Below are positions 8,730-18,861 of a stretch of DNA of 64,000 nt, piece after piece. The notes beneath the pieces are model-generated. The model was not told where the DNA came from. It saw nothing but the letters and a program-made list of their open reading frames with translations, and did no database searches. The translations under genes and the position numbers were made by a program. The first letter of the stretch is position 1; every line of letters begins with the position of its first letter. Source of the DNA: Ignavibacteriales bacterium (GTDB lineage: Bacteria > Bacteroidota > Ignavibacteria > Ignavibacteriales > Ignavibacteriaceae). The stretch is from the NCBI GenBank assembly GCA_016714125.1, contig JADJNX010000002.1:186001-250000 (forward strand). Reading direction: 5' to 3'.

Positions 8730-11290
8730 ATGAACTCCGGAGACCCTGAAAAATATAATCTAAAAGGTTTCATTCCTGAATTTTTTCCACTGGAAGAAGT
8801 TATCAAAAATGGTTTGGGGTGCTCCTACAGATATAGTCTCGAAATTGAAAGACTGATCTCCACCGTTCAAGGCTCCACAGATCTTGACTTTGCCGTGGTC
8901 TCCGGAGGTTCACTCGCCCGAAGGGAACTTGCTCCCTGGTCTGATATCGATATTACCATTATCTCAATCGACAGTCGTAACGACGCAGATCAAATATCCT
9001 CCTTCATTACAGCATTATGGGATGTTGGACTCGAAGTTTCCCATACCGTCAAAGAATTATCTGATATCCAAAAATATTCAGACTCCGACCTTCATGTTTT
9101 CACTTCACTCCTTGAGACTTCATTTATTTGTGGGAATTTTGAGGTTTATGAAAAATGGCTACAAACGCTTAAATCGGTTTTTACTGTTGACCTCAAAATG
9201 AACCTCTTTGGAGAGTTTGTTGAGGATATGAAAAACCGGTATGAAAAACATGGTTCATCCAGCAAAATGATTGAACCCAATGTTAAACTTTCCAATGGTG
9301 GACTCAGGGATTTCCAACTTTTACAGTGGATTTACATCCTCGCAAATGCTCAACCGTTTGTCCAGATCGACGGTCTTTCACAATCCGAACATTTTATAAA
9401 TTCGATATTTGAAGAAAAACCTTTCCCGGTAAATGAGATTGCCCGACTTTAAAAAGTTATAAATTTCTTATGACCGTAAGAAATATTCTGCATCTTAATT
9501 CAGGCAGAAAAACAGACAGACTCGATTTTGAAGCGCAAATTGAGGTGGCGAGGCTTCTGAATTATGAAAACGGTTATAAAGGGTTGATGAAGGACTATTA
9601 TAATGCAACGGGAATTGTAAACAGATTCCTGAAGTCCTTTATAAAGCGTTACCGTAAAATTCTTTTCCCACTCCCTCCATCCTCTCTCGAAATAAACCTT
9701 GACAATACTTTTTATCTTTTGGGTGATGTACTCTATACGAGGACTGAAGATGTTTTAACTTCTGATCAGATTGTGAAAGCATTTTATTTTAAGGCTGATC
9801 AGGCGGCATTTTTTGATGAAAAGCTGAGGTCACAGATTGTTAACAGTCTTGATAAAAATGAGATTGAACGAACTGCGGAAGTTACCACCTATTTTAAAAA
9901 GCTATTACAACACAAAGATAATGTGGGGTCAACTCTCGCTTCGATGCATGAACTGGGTGTTCTTGGAGCGTTAATTCCGGAGTTTGAAGATTTTGCCGGT
10001 TATATCCAACATGGAGTTTACCACAGTTACACCGCGGATGAACATACAATTATAGCGATAATGAATGTTGAAAAAGTTCAGAATGAAAAATCAGTACTTG
10101 GAAGGCTTTTTAATACAATTGCCAAAAGAGACCTTTTGTATCTTGCAATTTTGTTTCATGACATCGCAAAACCGATAGACCTTGAGGGACATCATATCCT
10201 CGGTGCTGAAATAGCTGACTCATTTATGCAGGATTTTGGATATACCGATAAAGATATTGAAAAAGTAAAATTTCTTGTAAAAAACCACCTTCTAATGGCT
10301 CATACAGCTTTTAGGAGGGATCTAAACTCGCCCGAAACTCTGAATCATTTTGTTTCGGCGCTCGGCACACTCGAAGAACTTGACCTGCTTTACTTGCTCA
10401 CTTATGCAGATCTTTCCGCCGTTAACAGTGCGCTTTGGACATCATGGAAAAATGAACTGTTAAATGAGCTTTACAGGAAAACAAGAGAGATGATCAGTGA
10501 AGAGATTCCGGCAGAGGAGTTGTTATATCAGTCTGCTTTCCCTCTCCCCCACAAAATAATGGAGCACTCAAATAATATTTCACATGAACATGTGAAATCG
10601 CATATCGATTCATTTGAAGATCTCTCTTATGCCAACTATTTTTCAGAAGAGGAGATGGCACAACACATTGAAGAGATTGTTTCGGGATCACAAATCTCTG
10701 TTATTTTTAAACAACTCGAGAATTTTACCAATGTTACGATAATCACTTTTGATGCTGAATCGCTCCTGGCAAAGTTGTGTGGTGTCTTTTTGATCAATGA
10801 TGTTAATATTCATGATGCAAAAATTTTCACAAGAAAAGACAGTATCATCATCGATAACTTTAATGTTTCCGATTTTAGAACCAACTCAACCGTTGATGAG
10901 GCTAAATTTGATAAAATTCGAGCTGATTTTGTGAGCATGGAACAGGGGATGTTACAACTCTCAAATGAACTCAAAAAACATAAATCAAAATGGTGGCGAC
11001 TCGAGACCAAATTCTTCAAAAAGCAGGGAAAAATATCGATAAAGTTTGAGGAATCTGAAAAATATACAATCATCGACATCCATTCCCCCGATCGGCTTGG
11101 TTTTTTATATAAAGTGACCACCAAATTACACGACCTGGGACTTGTCATCTATTTTGCAAAAATCCTCACCATGGGAAGTGATATAGTGGATTCATTTTAT
11201 GTGCTTGACGCAAAAAAGAAAAAGATTTCCAAAAACTTCTATCGTGTTATCAGTGATGAACTTAATTCATGTATCGAAGAGATTTTATAA
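8730..11290 (+). CDS. glnD: [Protein-PII] uridylyltransferase GlnD, one frameshift
   Basis: About 853 residues in the GlnD order. The nucleotidyltransferase domain has GGSLARRELAPWSDID at about residues 56-71. An HD domain has LFHDIAKP near 474 and GHHILGAE. Two ACT domains lie near 667 and 778; the second has SPDRLGFLYKVT. GlnD uridylylates and de-uridylylates PII in response to glutamine. The frame breaks at 9447-9455 in the run CTTTAAAAAG, where a one-base change joins the two parts, so the gene is probably whole. A glutamine synthetase adenylyltransferase-like gene (glnE) is also in this window, but no glnB or glnA. Confidence 0.9.
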
Positions 11291-11342
11291 CTCCGATAAA
11301 TTATGTTATTAAACCAATTGAAAATTAAACTTTTATAATTTT

Positions 11343-12180
11343 ATGAAAAATAACTCAGCTCCAATCGGAGTTTTTGATTCCGGTATCGGTGGACTTACAG
11401 TGGTTAACCATCTGATTGATGCGCTACCAAATGAAAATATTGTCTATTTTGGCGATACTGCCCGCGTCCCCTACGGTTCAAAATCGAACGATACTGTTAT
11501 TGAGTATTCAATCCAAAAATGCTGCTTTTTTGATGGAGTTTGGAGTTAAGGCAATTGTTGTAGCATGCAACACAGCATCATCAGTGGCGATGGAAAGTTT
11601 GCGGGAAAAATTTGACATTCCTGTGATCGGAATGATTGAGCCCGGAGCAAAATATGGACTTGGTTACACCTCAACAAATAAAATTGGTGTAATTGGTACA
11701 CGCTCAACTATCGGAAACAATGCCTATTCAAAAAAGATCAAAGAGATTAATCCTGAAGTGGAAGTTTTCGAAAAAGCATGCCCACTTTTTGTACCATTTG
11801 CAGAAGAAGGCTGGATAGACCATCCTGCGACAATTGCCGTGGCTGAAGAATATCTTGAACCACTAAAAAATGCCGGAATCGACACACTTATTCTCGGCTG
11901 CACTCACTACCCGATCCTCAGAGAAGTTATCCAAAATGTTGTTGGATCAAAAATAAAACTTGTGGATTCCGGGATTGCAGCTTCCTACTCAGTAGTTAAA
12001 GAACTCACCGAAAAAGACCTCTTAAATTCATCCAGTTCACCGGGTACACAACTTTATTATGTTAGTGACGTCCCGACAACCTTTCAATTTGTAGCTTCAC
12101 TTTTCCTCGGAAAAGAGATTTACAATGTAAAAAAAGTGGAAACTGACTACATTTCCTCCCTCTTCAGTATCAATAAATAA
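11343..12180 (+). CDS. murI: Glutamate racemase MurI, one frameshift
   Basis: About 279 residues. It makes D-glutamate for peptidoglycan in the cytoplasm. Both catalytic cysteines are visible, in VVACNTASS (about residue 75) and LGCTHYPIL (about 186), along with the N-terminal IGVFDSGIGGLTV and FGDTARVPYGSKS motifs. The frame changes at the five-A run 11515-11519; removing one A joins YSIQ to NAAFLMEFG, so this is a probable base-call error. There is a 52-nt gap after glnD with nothing recognisable. Confidence 0.93.
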
Positions 12181-12229
12181 CATTTTATTTTACTAATGTA
12201 AATAAATTTTCCCGATTCATTGATTTACT

Positions 12230-12261
12230 ATTGCACAGTATTCTGTGCTTCTTTATATTTG
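12230..12261 (+). promoter_or_regulatory. Promoter with a palindrome in the spacer, before the porin operon
   Basis: ATTG (12230-12233), 20 bases, then TATATTTG (12254-12261), an exact TAnnTTTG. The spacer is largely filled by the 16-bp inverted repeat GCACAGTATTCTGTGC (12233-12248). A palindrome between -33 and -7 is a natural place for a repressor or activator. Alternatively the hairpin could end murI transcription, but it lacks a proper T-run. Confidence 0.5.
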
Positions 12262-12326
12262 CTATTGTTATTTAGACTTAATCTAAATACAAATCAATAA
12301 TCAAATAATATCACAAAAGAGTTATC

Positions 12327-13402
12327 ATGAATCTTATACACAAAATAAATTTAGCAGCAATAATTTTGATTTTTGGAATCGTTACTGTTAATGCACAGGA
12401 TGATTTTTTCACACCGACCACCACAGTTGGCGTTTATGGTGAACTGCACTATAACAACAACACTTTTACATCCAAAAAAGCAGATAAAAAGGTTGGATTT
12501 CCACCGTTTTGTTCTCTTCTTTTCTCATTCGTTTACCGAAAAATGGTCATTTAAAGCCGAACTCGAGATTGAACATAATTTTGTAAGTGGTGGAAATGGT
12601 GAAGGTGAACTTGAACAGGCATACATCAGCTACCTCCCCTATGACTACCTTGGGTTTTAAGGCTGGTGTGGTGCTTGCCCCCGTTGGAATCATCAATGAA
12701 TTTCATGAACCTCCCACCTTTTTTGGAGTTGAAAGACCTGATTACCACAATGTCATCATTCCAACCACATGGTTTGGAAATGGTGCAGCTATCTTTGGAA
12801 GTTACAAAGGTCTTGAATATACATTTAATGTAATGGAGGGATTAAACAACGAAAAGTTTACACCCGCCTCTGCACTCAGAAGTGGCAGAAGAAAAGGTTA
12901 TATGCCTGATGCCACTGATTTTATGTACACCCTCAGAGCCGATTATAATGTAATCCCCGGACTTAAAGCTGGTGCCTCGGTTACATATAACAAAGCAAGA
13001 GGTGACTCAACCACAATGGAATTTAATCTTGTTGAATTACACGCACAGTTTCGAAAAGATGGCTTCCATGCCGTTGCTGAAGGTGCCCAAATCAGCTATA
13101 ACTCAGGAAGAGTTGAATCTTCCACAGGATTCTATGTCGATCTTGGATACGAGATAAACAAATTATTCAAGTCAGAATGGAAATTTATCCCCTTTGTCAG
13201 ATATTCCTCATACAACACTGCCCCCACGGTAAGAACAAACACATTAAATCCCGATAGTTATGCCTACAACCAGATCATGTTTGGGATAAATATTCTTCCC
13301 GTTGATAATGTGGTAATCAAAGCAGATTTTAGCTCCAAAAAGAGGAAATCTGACGATGATGAAACAAAATCATTTAACCTTGGTGTAGGATACATGTTTT
13401 AA
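12327..13402 (+). CDS. Outer-membrane porin-like beta-barrel, two frameshifts
   Basis: About 357 residues with a signal peptide ending at VNAQ. The rest alternates amphipathic beta strands typical of a porin: TVGVYGELHYNNN near the start, EKWSFKAELEIEH, FKAGVVLAPVGIINE, and a C-terminal FNLGVGYMF ending in phenylalanine, the BAM recognition pattern. Breaks near 12502 (CC) and 12651-12653 (GGG) are each mended by removing one base. The family resembles the OprO/OprP-like or DUF3138-like porins often seen in this phylum, but I cannot name it. The FMN-binding gene begins 2 nt after it, so it likely opens a three-gene operon. Confidence 0.72.
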
Positions 13403-13404
13403 TT

Positions 13405-13950
13405 ATGGCCCATAAACTCATGAAATTAACCCTCATGATGTCTGCCGTGTCCTGCCTGTTTTTTAATGTAAACGGGCAGGATATCCGGCAAATGACTGAG
13501 GGAATACTCAAACAGGAACTCGGAAAATCGGGTGACATTGTCGAGGATAAATTTACCATTCCGGCAAAGGCAAAGAAAAATGCCGAATCCGCCGCAAAAC
13601 AGAAGTTTTTAAACGATTTTATCTACATCTACAAAGTCTCCGAAAAAGGGAAAATCAAAGCTTATGGTTTTCTAGATAATGTGAAGGGTAAAGCGATGCC
13701 GATAACTTTTCTTGTGATTTTTAATACCAAGGGAATCATCCTCTCCTCTCACATCGTAAAATATCGGGAACAATACGGTGGTGAAGTTGCTTCAAAAGAC
13801 TGGAATAATGATTTTAAGGGGAAGGATGCCAATTCTGACTATACAGTCGGGAAATCGATTGATACAATCTCCGGAGCTACGATATCTGCAAATTCGGTCT
13901 CTAAAGGGATCAAAAAACTTGCAATACTCTTTAAAGAAATAATCAAATAA
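13405..13950 (+). CDS. Exported FMN-binding domain protein (RnfG/NqrC-type flavinylation motif)
   Basis: A 181-residue protein with a signal peptide ending near VNGQ. The FMN-binding domain (PF04205 type) carries the motif DTISGATISANS near residue 155. The threonine in SGATxS is the residue to which ApbE attaches FMN covalently in RnfG, NqrC and extracytoplasmic flavoproteins. The protein has no quinone-reductase transmembrane helix beyond the signal, so it is probably a periplasmic or surface single-FMN electron carrier. It sits between a porin gene (2 nt upstream) and a small four-helix membrane protein gene (16 nt downstream), which suggests a trans-envelope electron-transfer unit. That role is inference. 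Confidence 0.82.
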   Translation: MAHKLMKLTLMMSAVSCLFFNVNGQDIRQMTEGILKQELGKSGDIVEDKFTIPAKAKKNAESAAKQKFLNDFIYIYKVSEKGKIKAYGFLDNVKGKAMPITFLVIFNTKGIILSSHIVKYREQYGGEVASKDWNNDFKGKDANSDYTVGKSIDTISGATISANSVSKGIKKLAILFKEIIK

Positions 13951-13966
13951 TAATTTTGAGAAGTGT

Positions 13967-14454
13967 GTGAACATTAATTTACATCAACTGCCGAAGGATT
14001 TTAAGATTTTCCTTTCGGCATTTATAATTCTTTTATCTTTTGCCGTGGCAACAGGTCTTGCCTTTTTGTACCACACCACAAATTATGAACCCAACTCAGC
14101 AGTTGAACATTTTAATGGTTCGGAACCAACTCAGGATTCCGATTTTGAAATCCCTGAAAAATATGCAAAACCCGTAAGTGAATTATTGATCACAACCCAC
14201 AACCATTTTTTGGATTTGCATTCATTTTTCTTGCCCTCGGAACAATATTTTATTTCAACTCCACAATTACCGGCTTCTGGAAAGGCCTCCTGATCACAGA
14301 ACCACTTTTCTCTACCCTCTTCACCTTCGGCGGCATTTGGCTTGTACGCTACATCCACCCGGGATTTATCTACCTGACCGTAATCTCATCAACCCTGATA
14401 TACCTCTCCTTTGCCGTGATGGCGGGGGTGGTTTTGTATGAATCTGTTGATTAA
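13967..14454 (+). CDS. Four-helix inner-membrane protein, one frameshift
   Basis: About 162 residues, starting at GTG 13967. Helix 1 is FLSAFIILLSFAVATGLAFL. After a 50-residue loop come THNHFFGFAFIFLALGTIFY, then LFSTLFTFGGIWLVRYIHPG and TVISSTLIYLSFAVMAGVVL. The frame breaks in the six-T run near 14204; adding one T gives the sequence above, so the second half is real and ends at the TAA 14452-14454. Histidines near the membrane faces (YHTT, THNH, YIHPG) could bind haem, but I do not recognise the family. The operon position with an FMN-binding protein suggests it passes electrons from the quinone pool (inference). Confidence 0.6.
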
Positions 14455-14461
14455 GAAGGAC

Positions 14462-14505
14462 AGAACTTTAGAACCTTTGAGAACCTTAGAACTTGAGAAC
14501 TTTAG
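14462..14505 (+). repeat. 8-bp tandem repeat array, GAACTTTA orientation
   Basis: Successive variants of an 8-base unit (AGAACTTT, AGAACCTT, AGAACTTG) begin 7 nt after the preceding stop codon. It is one member of a family found at six or more places in this window; see the oppositely oriented partner at 14914-14948. Confidence 0.8.
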
Positions 14506-14523
14506 TGATAGACCACTTCAACT

Positions 14524-14870
14524 TCGGGTGAGGGAGAGGTAATCGTCCCGATTGCCTTCAGTAAAATCTAAGGGGAATTATTGTTTTATAAATTTGAAAT
14601 CTTCAACATCGGGGGTGAGGAGGGGTAATCGTCCCGATTGCCTTCAGTTAAACACCGGGGAATTATTGTTTTATAAATTTGAAATCTTCAAATTCAGGTG
14701 AGGAGTGGTAATCGTCCCGATTGCCTTCAGTTAAATCTAAGGGGGATTAATAAGCCAATAAAAAACGATAACAAAAGGTGAGGAGTAATATTCACCAATT
14801 GATTCAAGCAAAATTAAAATTCCAATTCTCTTTTTCGCTCAATATAGGGCAATCGAGACGATTACCACTC
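14524..14870. repeat. REP-like repeat cluster: three direct copies and one inverted
   Basis: This non-coding stretch holds a hairpin core GGTAATCG-TCC-CGATTGCC at 14538-14556, 14624-14642 and 14707-14725. The copies are spaced about 85 bases, each preceded by GGTGAGG-like and followed by CCTTCAG-like sequence. Copies 1 and 2 also share a TTGTTTTATAAATTTGAAAT segment. An inverted copy, GGCAATCG-AGA-CGATTACC, is at 14848-14866, followed by the reverse complement of the GGTGAGGAG lead. No gene was found here. Confidence 0.85.
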
Positions 14871-14913
14871 CTCACCCTTACGGTTTAAATTCTCCAAAAA
14901 CCAAACACTCAAA

Positions 14914-14948
14914 TCTCCGAAATTCCGAAGTTCCGAGGTTCCGAAGCT
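14914..14948 (-). repeat. 8-bp tandem repeat array, GTTCCGAA orientation
   Basis: Units such as TTCCGAAG and TTCCGAGG abut the stop codon of the minus-strand S9 peptidase. The orientation is opposite to the array at 14462-14505, so the REP-like cluster is bracketed by an inverted pair. Confidence 0.75.
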
Positions 14949-16978
14949 CTACCTCAGAAACCTGTCAAACCAATCTTTAACTTCCTTGTACCAGAAGATT
15001 GAATTTTGTGCCTGCATAACCCAGTGGTTTTCGTCGGGGAAATAGACAAGACGGGCAGGGATTCCCTTCCCTTTTAAGACACCGTATAATTCAAGGCCTT
15101 GGGTGACTACAACACGATAATCTTTTTCACCGTGGATAACCAACATTGGAGTTAAAAACTTGTCTGCATAGGTTGAAGGACTGTGTTTAAGCACCTGCTC
15201 TTTGTTATACCAGGGAGCGCCACCATACGCAAGTTCACGGAAGTGAGTCATGTCTGAAGCAAACTGCCCCAAGTAGTTGTAAACTCCGGCATGTGAAACC
15301 AAAGCTGAAAACTTATTGGTATGTCCGGCAATATAATTTACAAGATAACCACCGTAACTTCCGCCGGCTGCACCGATTTTATTTTCATTGATAAAATCAA
15401 ATTCATCGGTAAGGAATTCGGTTGCATTCATCATATCGAAGTAGGGTTTTTCACCATGTGCACCAACAATCGACTCAGCAAATTTTTCGCCAAATCCTGT
15501 ACTTCCATGGAAATTAACCATTGCAACCACATACCCCATCCCGGCAAACACCTGTGAATTCCATCTATAATGGAAATCATCGCTGAAAGCTCCGTGAGGA
15601 CCACCATGAATAAGATGGATCAAAGGGTATTTTTTGGTTTTGTCAAATTTTGGAGGATAAAGTAGAAATACTTGAACAGAGTCTTTATCGGCTCCCTCAA
15701 ACCAGTGCTCTTCAAATTTTCCAAATTCAAAATTTGATACAAACTCTTTATTGAGATCAACCAAAACTTTGAGATTGCGGGTTTTGCGGTCAAAAGAGAC
15801 TATTCTTTGTGGAGTTGTATTGTTCTGATTAAGAAAATAGACAATATTGCTGTCGGGGAGAATTCCACTGTTAGTGCCTTCGGTGAAGATATATTCCAAA
15901 CCGGCACCTGCGGCATCTATCTTAAATATTCCGGTTTTGCCTCTATAATCACTCGTAAAATAGATCGTTCCTTCTTTTGCATCAAATTCATATTGACCAA
16001 CAGACAAATCAATTTTTGCCGTGATAATGGTATCTTTACCTGAAGCAACATCATATCTTGATAACTTTGAATTTTCAGCTACTTTATTTACATCAAGTGT
16101 TTTGAGATAAAAAATAAATTTACCACATGGAGAAAACTGAGGAGAGCCGTCACCGGAAGGGTTGCTTGCCGTAATGTTTTCCATCTTACCCGAACCATCA
16201 CTTTTCATGATGAAAAGATCAAAATTCAGATCTTTGAAATAGGGTTTAGGAGTAACATTCATCGACACAACAATTTTATCACCTGAAGGTGAAATATCAT
16301 AGTCTGCACCACCGGTTACGGAAAACATTCCTTCATTTTGCGGAGTAAGATCGGTAACCTTACCTGTTGCCACTTCAACGGAATAGATGTGTGTAACAAA
16401 TCCGTCGGTTAACCAACTGTCCCAGTAGCGATAAAATCTGTCTTCGGTAACTTTTGCAGTTACTTTATTCTCTTTTTTAAGTTTAATCAACTTTTTAAGA
16501 GTATCCAGATTGCCTTTTGCTTCAGGATATGTATTTGAGGTAAAAGCCAGTTTGGAACCGTCAGGAAACCATTTGATGGAAGATGCACCAAGTGGCATTT
16601 CCGTAAGGCGTGTAGCCTCACCACCGTCACGATTGATCAAATAAATTTGACCTTTCTCATCAGATTCTCTTTTCGAAACAAAAGCGAGCTTTTTCCATCC
16701 GGTGACCAAACGGGAGAGGACTCTCCTCCTTTGCCGGAAGTAAATTTTCTGTAATCGCCTGACTTTAGATCAAGCAGATAAAGATCACTCTCTGATTCGT
16801 TTTTTGAAGCATCAAATGTAGTAAATGAAAAAACAGCCTCGGTTTTTTGTGGGTTAACCACAAAACTTCCGATTCTTTTCATTTTCCAGATATCTTCAGC
16901 AGTTAATACTTTTTTCTCCTGAGCTGACAGATTTACAAATATCAGCAGTGTTAATATGGCGGTGATGACGACTCTCAT
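14949..16978 (-). CDS. S9 prolyl-oligopeptidase family serine peptidase, exported, one frameshift
   Basis: About 677 residues. A signal peptide (LTLLIFVNLSAQ) precedes an N-terminal beta-propeller with WSPDGK, WFPDGSKLAF and FSPCGKFIF repeats. The C-terminal alpha/beta hydrolase domain has the nucleophile in GGSYGGYL (about residue 544), an aspartate in HGEKDYRV (about 616) and a histidine in DENHWV (about 649). It is of the acylaminoacyl-peptidase/DPP-IV-like type and should cleave short peptides in the periplasm. The break near 16690-16694 is one base missing from an A-run after SPDGK; the restored sequence reads KKLAFVSKRE. It lies 10 nt downstream of the M48 peptidase gene. Confidence 0.88.
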
Positions 16979-16988
16979 GTAACCTCTC

Positions 16989-17837
16989 TTATTTGGGAAG
17001 CCTGTTTGTTATATTTTGTACATATTCATTTCGGAAAACTCCCTGTCCTGCATAATTTGTATATGAAAAGACAGAGAAACCGGTCTCTTTTAATCGCTTA
17101 TCGGTCGTGGATATTCTGGCTATCGGATCGGGATGAGTGGAGAGAAATGTCTCAAGTCCTCCACCGCCTGCGCTCACCTTGCCATCATCGCGAAGCTTTT
17201 CGAAAAAGAATTTAACTCCTCCGGGATAAAACCGGGTTTCTTTAAGATACTCTATCGAAAATTTGTCGCTTTCATCTTCTGCTGATCTACTGTTTGAAAG
17301 CAATGAAAGCCCTGCAAACAGATTTGCTGCAATTTCAACATACTGATTGGGGTTTTGACCAAGAACAAGACTGATTAACATCGCAGTTCCATACTGAGTT
17401 GTCATTCTTTGGGTTGCGTGTCTGCGTTCAGCATGGGCAATTTCGTGTCCAATTACACCGGCAAGTGCTGCCTCGGAATCGAGGTATTTTAACAATCCTG
17501 TATAAACATAAACTTTTCCGCCCGGGAGCGCAAAAGCGTTAAGAACATCAGGTCTGTCTATTATCTCAAGTTCATATTGATAAACACTTCTCTTTTTTAT
17601 GGCATTAGCAACCAGTATCTGGTCGAATATCTGCGATTTTATATATTGTTTTAGAGCCGGATCACCTCTGAAGACAGGATATTCCTGCTGATTGGCTGCG
17701 ATTTCATTTGCGACATTCGCTCCTAAAGCAACTTCGTCTGCATCTGAGAAAATATTCATTCCAAGACTTGAACAAGCCGAGATGAAGAATGTGAACGCAA
17801 CTGACAGTACTACTGCACTGTATTTTGTTAGTTTCAT
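16989..17837 (-). CDS. M48-family metalloprotease, lipoprotein (BepA/LoiP-like)
   Basis: 282 residues, intact. The N-terminus is a lipoprotein signal with the lipobox FISAC, so it is lipid-anchored in the envelope. The zincin motif HEIAH is at about residue 130 in GVIGHEIAHAERRHATQRM, and the third zinc ligand glutamate is in SAEDESDKFSIEYL near 186. It also has the NAFALPGGKVYVYTGLL motif of the M48 BepA/LoiP/OMA1 group. Such enzymes degrade misassembled outer-membrane proteins. It lies in a minus-strand run with the S9 peptidase downstream and obg upstream, with gaps of 10 and 19 nt. Confidence 0.9.
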   Translation of the reverse strand: MKLTKYSAVVLSVAFTFFISACSSLGMNIFSDADEVALGANVANEIAANQQEYPVFRGDPALKQYIKSQIFDQILVANAIKKRSVYQYELEIIDRPDVLNAFALPGGKVYVYTGLLKYLDSEAALAGVIGHEIAHAERRHATQRMTTQYGTAMLISLVLGQNPNQYVEIAANLFAGLSLLSNSRSAEDESDKFSIEYLKETRFYPGGVKFFFEKLRDDGKVSAGGGGLETFLSTHPDPIARISTTDKRLKETGFSVFSYTNYAGQGVFRNEYVQNITNRLPK

Positions 17838-17856
17838 TTTTTTGCCTCAATTCTAA

Positions 17857-18857
17857 TTATTTGATTGCTTCCTCTGCTCTTATTTCATCCCACAATCTTT
17901 TTACAAGTGATTGTATGTTGTGGCCATTAGCGGATGAAATAATCACAGGCTTCCCTCGATATCCCTTAACTTTTATTTTTGCTGCTTCTTTCAGCCCGTC
18001 ATCATCTATTAAATCAGCTTTGGTAAGAGCGAGAATTTTCTTTTTCTTTGCCAATGCCGGACTGAATTTTTTTAATTCACTTATTAAAGTATGATAATCT
18101 CCATCGTAGTCCTCCGACGAAATATCAATCATAAAAAGCAGAGTTCCTGTTCTTTCGATATGTTTCAGGAACTGGATTCCCAAACCTTTTCCATCACTGG
18201 CACCCTCAATTATTCCGGGGATATCAGCAACCGTAAAAGAATCATAATCCCCCACTCTCACAATACCAAGATTTGGTTCTAAAGTTGTAAATGGATAGTT
18301 GGCAATTTTTGGTTTTGCCTCTGAAATTACAGAGATAAAAGTGGATTTTCCGGCATTTGGGAAGCCAACAAGTCCAACATCGGCGAGAAGTTTTAATTCG
18401 AGTTCAACATTGTAAGACTGTCCATCTCTTCCCGGTTCGGCATATCTTGGAGTTCTGTTCACAGGTGTGGCAAAATTGGAATTACCCCGTCCGCCTCTTC
18501 CACCTTTGGCAAATAGGTAGGTTTTTCCATCCTCATCAATATCAAGAATTACTTTTCCGGTGTCGGCATCCTTGATAATAGTGCCCACAGGCACTTTTAT
18601 AATAAGGTCTTCACCCTTTCTGCCTGTTTTTAAGGAACCACTTCCGGGAACGCCATTTTCTGCGAGATATTTTTTCTTATATCTGAAATCAAGAAGGGTG
18701 TGCAGGTTGTGATCGGCAAAAATATAAACCGAACCACCATCTCCCCCGTCGCCACCGGAGGGACCACCTTTGGGAACAAATTTTTCCCGTCTAAAAGCGA
18801 CCGCACCGTCGCCACCTTTGCCTCTGCTATTTCTATACTTACAAAATCTATAAACAC
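17857..18857 (-). CDS. obg: GTPase Obg (CgtA), one frameshift
   Basis: About 333 residues. The glycine-rich Obg fold is seen after correction (GKGGDGAVAFRRE, GGPSGGDGGDGG). The G domain has G1 GFPNAGKST, the switch-I segment NYPFTTLEPN, G3 DIPGIIEGAS and G4 LTKADLID. Obg binds the 50S subunit and links ribosome assembly to growth. The break is near 18822, where one A is missing in the GCAGAGGC region; all downstream sequence is consistent. The start is GTG 18857, 4 nt after the stop of the upstream gene, so the two are coupled. Confidence 0.93.
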
Positions 18858-18861
18858 TTCG

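Noticed and set aside
14524..14870. CRISPR array
   Set aside because: The repeat units are 85 bp apart with repeated, not unique, spacers, one copy is inverted, and no cas gene is nearby.
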